Of a stretch of 64,000 nt of DNA, positions 9,168-17,834 are shown piece by piece. The notes under the pieces were generated by a model. It was not told where the DNA came from and searched no databases. It saw nothing but the letters and a program-made list of their open reading frames with translations. Position 1 is the first letter of the stretch. Every line of letters starts with the position of its first letter. The stretch spans positions 310,001-374,000 of the forward strand of contig NZ_CP016020.1 of NCBI RefSeq assembly GCF_001889165.1, given 5' to 3'. Origin of the DNA: Bacillus weihaiensis. GTDB lineage: Bacteria > Bacillota > Bacilli > Bacillales > Bacillaceae. The translations under genes and the position numbers were made by a program.

Positions 9168-9932
9168 GTGATTGATCTACATTGCCATATTCTTGGCGGA
9201 ATGGATGACGGGGCTCGAGATATAGAGGCTTCAATGGACATGGCGAGGCATGCTGCGAGTGAGGGGATAACGAAGATTATTGCTACGCCGCATCATAAGA
9301 ACGGAAAATATGATAACGTTGCAGAGTCTATTAAAAGCAAGGTTGATGAATTAAATACAAGGATACAAGAGGAGAACCTTGACCTTGAAATTCTACCTGG
9401 TCAAGAACCGCGAATTTACGGAGAATTGCTAGAGGATTATAATCAAGGTGAAATTCTTACTTTGGCGAATTCTACCTATTTGTTTGTTGAGTTACCGTCA
9501 AACCATGTGCCGAGGTATACGAGACAGCTGTTGTTTGATATTCAGCTAGCTGGTTTGTCACCAGTTATTGTGCATCCCGAACGAAACTCGGAAATTATGG
9601 AGAATCCAGATATCTTGTTCAAGCTTGTTGAAAAAGGTGCGGCAACACAGGTCACTGCTTCAAGTGTGACGGGACACTTCGGAAAGAAAATTAAGAATTA
9701 TTCTTTGCAATTAATTGAGTCTGGTCAGGCCCATTTTATCGCATCTGATGCTCATAATCTATCAGGTCGATCGTTCCGATTGAGTGAGGCATACGATGTG
9801 ATCCGTAAAGAATTCGGTAGTGATATGGTTTATATGTTCCAGGAAAATGCTCAGCTCGTTGTAGAAGGTAACACGATTTATCGTCAGCCACCGCAACAAA
9901 TAAAAAGGAAGAAATTTTTGGGGATTTTTTAA
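9168..9932 (+). CDS. Tyrosine-protein phosphatase of the CpsB/YwqE (PHP) family
   Basis: Manganese-dependent phosphatase that removes phosphate from bacterial tyrosine kinases and their targets in capsule synthesis. The 254-aa protein shows the PHP metal motifs: MIDLHCHILGGMDDGA at the start, ATPHH near residue 42, GQEPRIYGEL near 85, a conserved VHPERN near 138 and ASDAHN near 195. The start is GTG, preceded by AAAGGTTGG. No BY-kinase or modulator gene is in the window, so its partner must be elsewhere or have been lost. The nearby ugd gene is a known target in the B. subtilis counterpart. It ends in a strong terminator. Confidence 0.92.
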   Translation: MIDLHCHILGGMDDGARDIEASMDMARHAASEGITKIIATPHHKNGKYDNVAESIKSKVDELNTRIQEENLDLEILPGQEPRIYGELLEDYNQGEILTLANSTYLFVELPSNHVPRYTRQLLFDIQLAGLSPVIVHPERNSEIMENPDILFKLVEKGAATQVTASSVTGHFGKKIKNYSLQLIESGQAHFIASDAHNLSGRSFRLSEAYDVIRKEFGSDMVYMFQENAQLVVEGNTIYRQPPQQIKRKKFLGIF

Positions 9933-9984
9933 GTAGATAAACAATACAAATAATACAAACAACAACAGTCTAATTAGTTTAAAG

Positions 9985-10012
9985 AAAAGGCCCCAAAATA
10001 TTGGGGCCTTTA
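9985..10012 (+). terminator. Terminator after the CpsB/YwqE gene
   Basis: The perfect arms AAAGGCCCCAA (9986-9996) and TTGGGGCCTTT (10001-10011) have a 4-base loop and end in T residues. Confidence 0.9.
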
Positions 10013-10019
10013 CTTATGG

Positions 10020-10112
10020 TTTCAGGTTTCAGGTGCCGGTTTCAGGTGCCAGTCCCCCGGTACGTTAATGCGTTAATTATGTGGGGGCCTGGCCCCACCA
10101 GATATGGCCCCA
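10020..10112. repeat. Cluster of interspersed repeat fragments
   Basis: It contains stacked pieces of the family: duplicated TTTCAGGTGCC, then CCAGTCCCCCGG, a GTTAATGCGTTAAT spacer, GGGGGCCTGGCCCCACC and a second GGCCCCACC. The rest of the 408-bp gap, to 10340, is AT-rich and shows only the AAGAGGAG site before the next gene. Confidence 0.65.
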
Positions 10113-10340
10113 CCAGAAAAATGGTAATAATGACGATTTAGGTTGACGATTTACAGAATATTTTATATAGTAGACAAGGTAAAAAGTAATAGTTACGATT
10201 TGTGAATGCGGGTTTTCAGGATTTACTTACATAATAGTTCGTTTTAAATCGTAATGATTACTGTTCTAGTTCGTTGTTGAGAAAAGTGAAAGAAAAGGGT
10301 TACACAGTATGTTCCACCCTTTATAAGAGGAGAAAGAGAC

Positions 10341-11882
10341 ATGTTTAAGAAGCCTATTTATCTAGCAATATTTTCTATTCTTCTGCTTCTGTTTGTTACG
10401 GCTTGTAGTAATCAGGGTCAGGAGAGTACAGGTGAAAGTAACGACAGTGTAAAAAAGCAGCTTACTTTATTATTTAGTTTTGGTTCGACAACACTTGATC
10501 CACATCAGGATTGGATGGGAGTTCGAGCTGGGATTGCGGAGACGCTTGTGAAGCTTGATGAGGGTTTATCGATTCAGCCTTGGTTAGCGGAATCTTGGGA
10601 GCAGGTGGATGAGAAGACATGGAGCTTCAAAATTCGTGAAGGTGTTACGTTCCACGATGGTACTCCGGTTGATGGAGAAGCAGTAAAGGCTTCTTTTGAA
10701 AGATTAGTAGAAAATAATGAGGCAATGGCGTCAACACTGAAAATTGAATCAATAGAAGCGAAGGAACAGGAAGTAACGTTTGTTACTCAGGAAGTGTATC
10801 CTGCTTTTCTTTCGGAGCTTGTTCATACAAATGCGGCTGTGATTAAGGCGGATGCAGAGAATATTGCTGAACGTCCAATTGCGACTGGACCGTTTCAGGT
10901 TGCTGACTTTACACCAGAATCTGAGGCTGTGTTAGAGAAGTATCCTGATTATTGGGATGGCGAAGCAAAGATTGATGAGGTAATCGTTAAATTTAATGAA
11001 GATGGAAATGTGCGTGCACTTGCACTTCAATCTGGAGAGGCAGATATCGCGTATCATCTACCTTCAGAGTCTTTAGAGCCAATTGAAGCCGATGAACAAT
11101 TACGTGTTGAATCAGTGCCAAGCTTGCGTACACATTTTCTTCTTTATCAGCAAAAAAATCCTGTACTGCAGGATGTGAATGTACGAAAGGCTCTTGATTT
11201 AATGATTGATCGTGAAGTTGTTGTAAATGATATAATGAACGGTCATGCAACGGCTGCAAATGGGCCGTTTAACGCTGATTTTGCTTTTGCAGACGGTGCC
11301 CAAGCTTCAGAGTACGACCCAGCACAAGCGGAAGAGCTTTTGAAAAAAGCAGGCTATGAGAAAAATGCAGAAGGAACCTTGATGAAGGATGGTAAGGCTC
11401 TAACCTTAACATTAGCAACCTATCAAGGTAGACCTGAGCTACCGTTAATGGCGCAATATTTTCAATCCGAAGCTGCGAAGCTAGGTATCTCTGTTGAAAT
11501 TGTAACAGCTGAGAATATTGATAGCTTCCTATGGGAGCAGCCAGATAACTGGGATATCGTAACTTACTCGAATTTAACAGCACCACGCGGAGATGGTGGT
11601 TATTTCTTAAATGTAGCGTATCTTCCTGAAGGGTCGTTAAATCCTGGCTCCATTAACATAGGAGAGCTAAATGATGTAACGAAAAAATTAAATGGTACGG
11701 CTGACGCTGATGAAAGAATCTCCCTTCAAAAGCAGGCTGTTCAAATTATCCAAGAGGAAGTACCACAATCATTTATGGTTCACCCTCACATAATTGTAGG
11801 AGTTAATGAACGTGTAACGAACTGGAGTCCTGGTTCGGAGGAATACTATTTAATTACAAATAAAATGGATGTAACACAATAA
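10341..11882 (+). CDS. nikA: ABC transporter substrate-binding lipoprotein, nickel/peptide family
   Basis: 513-aa extracellular solute-binding protein of family 5. The signal peptide ends in a lipobox (VTAC, Cys at residue 22), so the mature protein is anchored to the membrane. Family features are LDPHQDW, PWLAESWEQVDEKTWSFKIREG and a FHDGTPVDGEAV segment. The sequence and the gene order (binding protein, two permeases, ATPases) match nickel/metallophore or oligopeptide importers. The substrate cannot be fixed from sequence, so the symbol is by family resemblance. It is the first gene of a five-gene operon. A hairpin right after it may raise its level over the permeases. Confidence 0.85.
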   Translation: MFKKPIYLAIFSILLLLFVTACSNQGQESTGESNDSVKKQLTLLFSFGSTTLDPHQDWMGVRAGIAETLVKLDEGLSIQPWLAESWEQVDEKTWSFKIREGVTFHDGTPVDGEAVKASFERLVENNEAMASTLKIESIEAKEQEVTFVTQEVYPAFLSELVHTNAAVIKADAENIAERPIATGPFQVADFTPESEAVLEKYPDYWDGEAKIDEVIVKFNEDGNVRALALQSGEADIAYHLPSESLEPIEADEQLRVESVPSLRTHFLLYQQKNPVLQDVNVRKALDLMIDREVVVNDIMNGHATAANGPFNADFAFADGAQASEYDPAQAEELLKKAGYEKNAEGTLMKDGKALTLTLATYQGRPELPLMAQYFQSEAAKLGISVEIVTAENIDSFLWEQPDNWDIVTYSNLTAPRGDGGYFLNVAYLPEGSLNPGSINIGELNDVTKKLNGTADADERISLQKQAVQIIQEEVPQSFMVHPHIIVGVNERVTNWSPGSEEYYLITNKMDVTQ

Positions 11883-11886
11883 ATAT

Positions 11887-11920
11887 GGTGAAAGAATCTT
11901 TGGATTCTTTCACCTTTATT
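11887..11920 (+). terminator. Intra-operon hairpin after the binding-protein gene
   Basis: The perfect 12-bp arms GGTGAAAGAATC (11887-11898) and GATTCTTTCACC (11903-11914) have a 4-base loop and are followed by TTTATT. Such partial terminators or stabilisers are typical after substrate-binding genes, which are needed in excess. Confidence 0.8.
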
Positions 11921-11965
11921 GTCGTTTTAGGAAACTTTTTAAAAGCAAAATGTGAGGTGAGAAGG

Positions 11966-12934
11966 ATGAAAAATGTAGGATCAATGCTTGTTTCGAGGCT
12001 TATTCAATTAGTGTTTATTATTTTTGTTTTATCATTTGTCACCTTTGTCCTGATGAAGGTTGCCCCAGGTGATCCCATTCGTAGTGTGTTAAAGGTGGAC
12101 GATGTGATTTCAACGACGGAGGATGAGCAAAGGGTGAGAGAGGAGCTTGGTTTTGATGAGCCACTTCTTTCTCAATATGGAAGCTGGCTTCTAGGGGTTA
12201 TGAGGCTGGATTTAGGTGAATCAATCATTGCGAAAAAACCTGTTTTCGATTTATTGATGAGCAGATTACCAGCCACATTTTCGCTTGCAGCTGGAGGCAT
12301 GATTGTCCTATTTTTCATCTCTGTACCACTAGGAATTCTAGGTGCCATCTACGAAGGGAGATGGCCAGATTACATTAGTAGAGGATTCGCATTACTAGGT
12401 GCATCGATGCCGAGTTTTTGGCTGGGCTTGCTTTTCATGTATCTTTTTTCATATAAATTAGGGTTACTTCCTGTTATGGGAAAAGGAACGCTCGCACATT
12501 TTGTCTTGCCTTCGGTCACGCTAGGAATTGTGATGGCCCCAATGTATATTCGCTTGTTGCGTGAACGATTGGTTGCGACTTTACAAAGTCCCTATATTGA
12601 GTCTGCGAAGGCAAGAGGATTAAGTAGCAAGCGCGTTCTCCTTTTTCATGCGCTTCGAGGGAGCTTTATCCCTTTTGTGACGATGTTTGGTTTGAGTGTT
12701 GGAAGCCTACTTGGAGGAGTTATGGTTATTGAGATTTTATTCTCATGGCCAGGAATGGGAGAACTGATGGTGGATTCGGTAATGAATCGAGATTATCCCC
12801 TTATTCAAGGCTATATTTTGTTAATTGGATGTTTTGTTGTGATAACGAATTTAATCGTGGACTTCCTTTACCAATGGCTGAATCCACAAATACGTTCTGG
12901 GAAGGAGGCAGGATCATGGCAACAGCAGCAGTAG
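11966..12934 (+). CDS. nikB: ABC transporter permease, NikB/DppB type
   Basis: 322-aa membrane subunit with six predicted segments. It begins MKNVGSMLVSRLIQLVFIIF, followed by the usual APGDP(I) loop. It carries the EAA-type cytoplasmic motif (ESAKARGLSSKRVLLFHALR) that contacts the ATPase. I chose the ATG at 11966 because GTGAGAAGG precedes it; an ATG at 11885 would run through the intra-operon hairpin. The gene overlaps nikC by 19 bp. Confidence 0.87.
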   Translation: MKNVGSMLVSRLIQLVFIIFVLSFVTFVLMKVAPGDPIRSVLKVDDVISTTEDEQRVREELGFDEPLLSQYGSWLLGVMRLDLGESIIAKKPVFDLLMSRLPATFSLAAGGMIVLFFISVPLGILGAIYEGRWPDYISRGFALLGASMPSFWLGLLFMYLFSYKLGLLPVMGKGTLAHFVLPSVTLGIVMAPMYIRLLRERLVATLQSPYIESAKARGLSSKRVLLFHALRGSFIPFVTMFGLSVGSLLGGVMVIEILFSWPGMGELMVDSVMNRDYPLIQGYILLIGCFVVITNLIVDFLYQWLNPQIRSGKEAGSWQQQQ

Positions 12935-13767
12935 AAAAATCAATCAAAATTGTTCGGCAACCAGCGTTGGTGTTTGGAATGATTTTAGCTGCATTTATTG
13001 TAGCACTAATTCTAGTAGCGCCAGTATTTATTCCTCACGATCCTTTTCTAGTGGAGATGGGGAATCGGTTGCAGCCTGCTTCTTTAACTCATTGGCTTGG
13101 AACAGATCAGATGGGACGAGACGTATTTGCACGCATCGTTTATGGCGGAAAATTAACGATTGGTTTAGGTTTACTAACGGTTTTTACGGCGGTGTTAATT
13201 GGGGTTCCAATTGGTATTTTTTCAGGATATGTAGGTGGCAAAATTGATGCGATATTAATGAGAATCGTGGATGGATTTTTATCATTACCGGATTTTATTC
13301 TAGCTATCGCAATTGCAGGAATACTTGGACCAAATATCACGAATGTAGTGATTGCGATGGTGTTTGTTAGATGGATTGTGTATGCACGTGTGGTCCGTGG
13401 ACTGGTCTTAGCAGAAAAGGAAAAAGAATATATTCTTGTTTCAAAAATATCCCATTCAAGTTCGTTTAAAACGATTCGCATGCATCTTCTCCCTCATATT
13501 ATGCCCGATATCATTGTGATGGCAGCGATTGATGTTGGGAAAGTGATTTTACTCATTTCTGCGTTTTCTTTTATTGGACTCGGTGCACAACCACCTATCC
13601 CAGAATGGGGAGCGATGTTAAATGATGGGCGAAGCTTTTTTCAAGTGGTTCCTTCCCTGATGATTTATCCGGGACTAGCGATCATGCTGACGGTTTTATG
13701 CTGTAACTTAATCGGAGATGGATTAAAAGGCTATTTTGATATACGAAAAAGGAGGGCTGAAAATTGA
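12916..13767 (+). CDS. nikC: ABC transporter permease, NikC/DppC type
   Basis: 283-aa second membrane subunit. It begins MATAAVEKSIKIVRQPALVF and shows the LGTDQMGRDVFARIVYGG motif typical of the DppC/NikC group, followed by the EAA-like loop near VSKISHSSSF. The start at 12916 has a strong GGGAAGGAGG site, whereas longer frames upstream are only overlap with nikB. It overlaps nikB by 19 bp and the ATPase gene by 4 bp, which indicates tight translational coupling. Confidence 0.87.
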   Translation: MATAAVEKSIKIVRQPALVFGMILAAFIVALILVAPVFIPHDPFLVEMGNRLQPASLTHWLGTDQMGRDVFARIVYGGKLTIGLGLLTVFTAVLIGVPIGIFSGYVGGKIDAILMRIVDGFLSLPDFILAIAIAGILGPNITNVVIAMVFVRWIVYARVVRGLVLAEKEKEYILVSKISHSSSFKTIRMHLLPHIMPDIIVMAAIDVGKVILLISAFSFIGLGAQPPIPEWGAMLNDGRSFFQVVPSLMIYPGLAIMLTVLCCNLIGDGLKGYFDIRKRRAEN

Positions 13768-15416
13768 AAAGCATCTTACTGACTATGGAACATGTTCACA
13801 TTAAGGATTCAGCTTCTCAGCACGGACTTGTGAAGGATCTAAACCTTGTTATTGAAAAAGGGGAGATGGTCGGCTTAATTGGTCAAAGTGGAAGTGGTAA
13901 AAGCTTAACATCTCGATCTATTATGGGACTACTTGCGCCTAATTTAGAAGTGTCTGGTACGATTAGGTTTCAAGAAAAAGATCTTCTTACATTAAGTGCA
14001 AAAGAGCATCAAGGGCTGCTCGGTCATGAGATTGCGATGATTTTTCAGGATTACCGTGGCAGTTTTACTCCTTTTATCAAAATAGGAAAGCAAATGATTG
14101 AAACCATTCGCACCCATCGACAGGTATCGAAGAAGGTGGCGAAAGAAATATCGTTGCAGGTACTTAAGGAAATGGGTTTAGACTCTGAACGTGTATTTCG
14201 AAGCTATTCTTTTCAACTAAGCGGCGGTCAAGTTCAACGAGCAGCAATCGCCATGGCGTTAGCATTAAAGCCATCCCTACTAATTTGTGATGAGGTCACC
14301 ACTGCACTTGATGCCAAAAACGGTGAAAAGGTGTTGGACTACGTTGACTATCTTCGCAAAACAACCGGCTGTGCAGTCCTCATGATCACGCATGACCTTG
14401 AAGAGGCGTACACGAGAGCGGACCGTCTTTATGTGATGAGTGACGGAGAGATTGTGAAGGAAGAGTTCGTGAGCCAGGGGGATAGACCCCGTGGCTATGG
14501 GTTGAGTGGAGTGCGGGTTTCGGGTCAGGATTTGAATCAGTGGGATAGGTCTGGTGGCTATGGGTTGAGTGAGGCTCAGGCTTTTGTTGGCCAGGGGGAC
14601 AGACCCCGTGACTCATATCTAACTGGGATTGAGAAGAGGGATGAGAGGTCTGTCCCTCCGTCCCACTTGGTCATTAGAAATCTCACAAAGTCGTATTCTC
14701 GCAATGTGCACGCTCTAGATAGGTTCTCATTAGAGATTAAGGATGGAGAGTGTGTGGGGTTAGTTGGTGAGAGCGGAAGTGGGAAAAGTACTGTTGCTAA
14801 AATTCTTTTAGGGCTGGAGCATTATTCGGAGGGTACGATTTTGTTTAATGGAAAACCAGCTGTCCCTAAGGATCCTGCTTTACTACGAGAGTATCGAAAA
14901 CAGGTTCAAATGATTTTCCAGGATGCGAATAGTACGTTAAATCCTAAGCTTCCTATCTGGAAGAGCTTATTGGAGCCACTAGATAATTTTAAGGAAGTGA
15001 ACCCTTCTTTTCTTAAGAGAGAAAGTCAAACGAAAAAAGAGATGGCAGAGACTTTACTTGAGATGGTGGGTTTAGATAAACGCTATGTTGATTCGTATCC
15101 AGGTGAATTGAGCGGGGGACAGAAGCAGCGTGTTTCCATTGCAAGGGCACTCAGTCTTGAACCAGCTCTTCTTGTTTGTGATGAACCTACGGCAAGTCTT
15201 GATATGACTACTCAGATTCAAATCCTTGATTTATTAAAGGATGTACAGAGAAAAACGAAGATGATGATTTTATTTATCTCTCATGATAAGTGGGCGGTTG
15301 ATTACCTGTGTGATCGGGTTGTGATGATGCCCGGTGAGGAGAGCTGGGGTGAGGGGTCTGACCCCTTGACCCAGTTAGAATGGAGCGAAATAAGTGAAAA
15401 AGAACATAGTTTTTAG
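13764..15416 (+). CDS. Fused two-domain ABC ATPase (NikD-NikE type)
   Basis: 550-aa protein carrying both ATP-binding cassettes of the importer, normally two separate proteins. Cassette 1 (about 1-235) has Walker A GQSGSGKS, signature LSGGQ and Walker B LLICDE. Cassette 2 (about 300-535) has GESGSGKS, LSGGQKQR and LLVCDE. The linker (about 237-300) is Gly/Asp/Arg-rich and is encoded by three in-frame copies of a GGGGGATAGACCCC-like element at 14481, 14544 and 14598. A similar palindrome (GGGGTCTGACCCC) encodes part of the C-terminus. These match the intergenic repeats of the window, so the linker probably grew by repeat insertion. The start is TTG, overlapping the nikC stop. Confidence 0.88.
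   Translation: MKSILLTMEHVHIKDSASQHGLVKDLNLVIEKGEMVGLIGQSGSGKSLTSRSIMGLLAPNLEVSGTIRFQEKDLLTLSAKEHQGLLGHEIAMIFQDYRGSFTPFIKIGKQMIETIRTHRQVSKKVAKEISLQVLKEMGLDSERVFRSYSFQLSGGQVQRAAIAMALALKPSLLICDEVTTALDAKNGEKVLDYVDYLRKTTGCAVLMITHDLEEAYTRADRLYVMSDGEIVKEEFVSQGDRPRGYGLSGVRVSGQDLNQWDRSGGYGLSEAQAFVGQGDRPRDSYLTGIEKRDERSVPPSHLVIRNLTKSYSRNVHALDRFSLEIKDGECVGLVGESGSGKSTVAKILLGLEHYSEGTILFNGKPAVPKDPALLREYRKQVQMIFQDANSTLNPKLPIWKSLLEPLDNFKEVNPSFLKRESQTKKEMAETLLEMVGLDKRYVDSYPGELSGGQKQRVSIARALSLEPALLVCDEPTASLDMTTQIQILDLLKDVQRKTKMMILFISHDKWAVDYLCDRVVMMPGEESWGEGSDPLTQLEWSEISEKEHSF
14474..14660 (+). repeat. Repeat elements inside the ATPase coding sequence
   Basis: Three related units (GATAGACCCCGTGG, GATAGGTCTGGTGG, GACAGACCCCGTGA) start at 14481, 14544 and 14598, with spacings of 63 and 54 bp that preserve the frame. 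GGCTATGGGTTGAGTG occurs twice (14493 and 14556). A reversed GGTCTGTCCCTCC follows at 14647. The elements are GC-rich and related to the intergenic repeat cores. Confidence 0.7.
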
Positions 15417-16710
15417 TCAAAGGGAATTTATGGTGCTGGCGATTCCTCTGATTATCTCGGGGATTTCGACGCCAATTTTAGGAGCGGTGGATACTGCTGT
15501 GATTGGAAGAATTCCTGATCCAGCGTCGATTGGTGGAGTTGCGATTGGCGCTGTTATTTTTAATACGCTGTACTGGCTTTTAGGGTTTTTGCGAGTCAGT
15601 ACAAGTGGATTTACTGCACAGGCTGAGGGAGCAAATAATCAAACGGAGGTTCTTCTTTCATTCTTACGTCCGATGGTATTAGCAATTTTATTTGGTTTGA
15701 TATTTGTTCTCTTTCAAAAGCCAATCCTAGCTGCTGCTTTCCTTTTGCTTGGGGGAGGAGAAGCTGTGCAGAGCTATGCGGCAACCTATTTTTCTATACG
15801 AATTTGGAGTGCCCCTTTTATTCTAGCAAGCTATGTCATTATTGGATGGCTCATTGGGTTAGGAAAAGTAAAACTGGCACTCGTTACACAGGTTGTGATG
15901 AACGTCATGAATATCGTTTTAGATGTCCTTTTTGTGATGGGCTTTGGAATGGGTGTTGAAGGTGTTGCACTTGCAACTTTAATTGCTGAAATCTCTGGAG
16001 TTAGTTTAGGGATGTTGCTTATATATTGGAAGGATAAAGAAAAGTTCTCGAAAGTAGATATGAAATTACTACTTGAGGCGGGAACACTTGTAAAGATGAT
16101 GAAGGTGAACCGTGACTTATTCCTCCGAACAGTGTGTCTATTGGCGATGACAGGTATTTTTACCTCAATGGGTGCAAGTATGGGGGAAGTGACCTTAGCA
16201 GCAAACGCCATTTTACTTCAAATTCAGTATATCATGGCTTACTTTTTTAGCGGATTTGCCAATGCATCAAGTATTGTTGTTGGTAGAGCAATAGGGGGAA
16301 AGCAGTATCCGCTTTATCGAAGGGCCTATCTTTTATCTGGTCAATGGGGCTTACTATCAGCGATCCTTTTAGCACTTTTAATCTTTACTTTCGGTGAAAC
16401 GATTGTGTCCTTTTTCGCTGTGAATGAAGAGGTAAGAGGGATGGCTAACTCCTTGCTAGGCTGGATGCTCCTCTTTCCACTCGTTGGATTTTGGGGACTG
16501 CAGCTTGAGGGGATTTTTGCTGGTGCAACAGAAGCGAAGCCTGTCCGAGATTCAATTGTCTTAGCATTGATCATCTTTCTAGCAGTTCTTTGGTTCTTTG
16601 TACCTGTGATGCAGAACCACGGAATATGGTTAGCGTTTATTTTGTTTAGCTTCTCAAGATCGTTCTTTTTGTCAGTATTTATCCCAAGGGTTGGCAAGGG
16701 AAAGTTTTAA
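15394..16710 (+). CDS. MATE family efflux transporter, DinF-like
   Basis: 438-aa multidrug/toxin-extrusion type exporter with about 12 hydrophobic segments. The N-terminal motif AIPLIISGISTPILGAVDTAVIGR and the second-half ILLQIQYIMAYFFSGFANASS segment are typical of the DinF branch. The GTG start overlaps the ATPase gene by 23 bp, so it belongs to the importer operon. Pairing an importer of the metal/peptide class with an exporter might serve metallophore cycling or detoxification, but this is inference only. No metallophore biosynthesis gene is in the window. Confidence 0.87.
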   Translation: MKKNIVFSQREFMVLAIPLIISGISTPILGAVDTAVIGRIPDPASIGGVAIGAVIFNTLYWLLGFLRVSTSGFTAQAEGANNQTEVLLSFLRPMVLAILFGLIFVLFQKPILAAAFLLLGGGEAVQSYAATYFSIRIWSAPFILASYVIIGWLIGLGKVKLALVTQVVMNVMNIVLDVLFVMGFGMGVEGVALATLIAEISGVSLGMLLIYWKDKEKFSKVDMKLLLEAGTLVKMMKVNRDLFLRTVCLLAMTGIFTSMGASMGEVTLAANAILLQIQYIMAYFFSGFANASSIVVGRAIGGKQYPLYRRAYLLSGQWGLLSAILLALLIFTFGETIVSFFAVNEEVRGMANSLLGWMLLFPLVGFWGLQLEGIFAGATEAKPVRDSIVLALIIFLAVLWFFVPVMQNHGIWLAFILFSFSRSFFLSVFIPRVGKGKF

Positions 16711-16837
16711 GTGAGGCGACTTTTGGTGCCTATCAGCCCTCTGTTTTTGTCGAACCATCCACATTAATTGGTTATTTTTTCTATAATGATGGTAAAAGCT
16801 TATCATAAATTGTAAAATATTTCTTAGATGAGTAAGA

Positions 16838-17761
16838 ATGTACCTTTATATAGATAGGAAGATTGAGATAATGAAGTGTAGCAGATGTAATCAGATGGAT
16901 AGTCTGGCTCATTTTATGCATGTAGACCGCAACCGGAATTTGTTGACAGAGAGTGAGTTGACAGCGTATCTAATTCTTCATCCAGAGGATCAACATATAA
17001 AGTTTAAGAAGATCATTTTGTGTGGAATGTGTTACGAGACATTGAAAAATAAAGAAACGACATCACGAGTGACTACTAAAGCAACTACGACAACCACGGC
17101 TGTTAAATCGAAACCCCGCTCTCATTTGAATACCTCTAGTACTCAAAGTATGAATACGAAAACGAAGAAAGCTAAGGTGGAAAATTACTATATCTGTCCG
17201 TTTTGTAATACGGCTAACGAACCTTTACGAAATACTTGTAAAGGGTGCGACCGAATTTTGTTTAGTACAGAATATGAAACGAAACGTGTTTCAAGTCGTT
17301 CGCTTTCTACCTCCAAATCTCAAAAGCGGTTTAAGGTCATGGAGCTCTTTGTTTTTGTCGGTGTAATCCTTTTAGTAAGTTTTTTAGTTTATAAGGGTGT
17401 TACGGGGCGAATAGGTAATGAGGCTGTTTTAAAAAACAGTTCGGTAAGTTCTGTAGTTGAACCGAATATTTTAGCGTCTGAAAAACAAGCTACGTTGATG
17501 TTAGCTGATGGTTCCTCTTATACGGGAGATGTTGTAAAAGGTGTGCCCCATGGAAAAGGGAAGATGAAGTGGGCTGATGGAACGACCTATGTCGGGGACT
17601 TTATAGATGGGAAAATGACTGGAACAGGGACATACCAATGGAAAACGGGACAGCGTTATACGGGGCAAGTTGTGGACGGAAAACCACATGGAGAAGGAAC
17701 CTTATATCGAGAAGATGGATCAACTTATTCTGGACAGTGGATAAACGGGGAGATGATGTAG
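16838..17761 (+). CDS. Zinc-ribbon, single-span membrane protein with MORN repeats
   Basis: 307-aa protein with an unusual layout. Near the N-terminus are CSRC and CGMC pairs separated by about 45 residues; around residues 125-145 there is a compact ribbon CPFC…CKGC resembling RanBP2-type fingers. A membrane segment follows at about 170-188. The C-terminal 80 residues hold three to four MORN repeats (GSSYTGDVVKGVPHGKG, GTTYVGDFIDGKMTGTG, GQRYTGQVVDGKPHGEG, GSTYSGQWINGEM). By topology the MORN part would be outside the cell. A start at ATG 16871 (MKCSRC) is equally likely. The function is unknown. Confidence 0.8.
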   Translation: MYLYIDRKIEIMKCSRCNQMDSLAHFMHVDRNRNLLTESELTAYLILHPEDQHIKFKKIILCGMCYETLKNKETTSRVTTKATTTTTAVKSKPRSHLNTSSTQSMNTKTKKAKVENYYICPFCNTANEPLRNTCKGCDRILFSTEYETKRVSSRSLSTSKSQKRFKVMELFVFVGVILLVSFLVYKGVTGRIGNEAVLKNSSVSSVVEPNILASEKQATLMLADGSSYTGDVVKGVPHGKGKMKWADGTTYVGDFIDGKMTGTGTYQWKTGQRYTGQVVDGKPHGEGTLYREDGSTYSGQWINGEMM

Positions 17762-17834
17762 CACTGTAGGTGCCTGTCACTACCCGTTTTTTAGATGAAC
17801 CCCTACACCACACCAGAGTAGGGGAATAAAAGGT
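17762..17834. repeat. Interspersed repeat copy and short inverted repeat
   Basis: GGTGCCTGTCACTACCC follows the stop codon directly. CCCCTAC (17800-17806) and GTAGGGG (17818-17824) can form a short stem between two convergent genes, but no T-run follows. Confidence 0.5.

Noticed and set aside
10020-10112. Possible CRISPR-like repeat cluster
   Set aside because: There is no regular spacing, no unique spacers and no cas genes; the pieces belong to the interspersed repeat family.
11269-11586. 105-codon minus-strand frame inside the nikA-like gene
   Set aside because: It is the shadow of a well-supported gene, without its own start signals.
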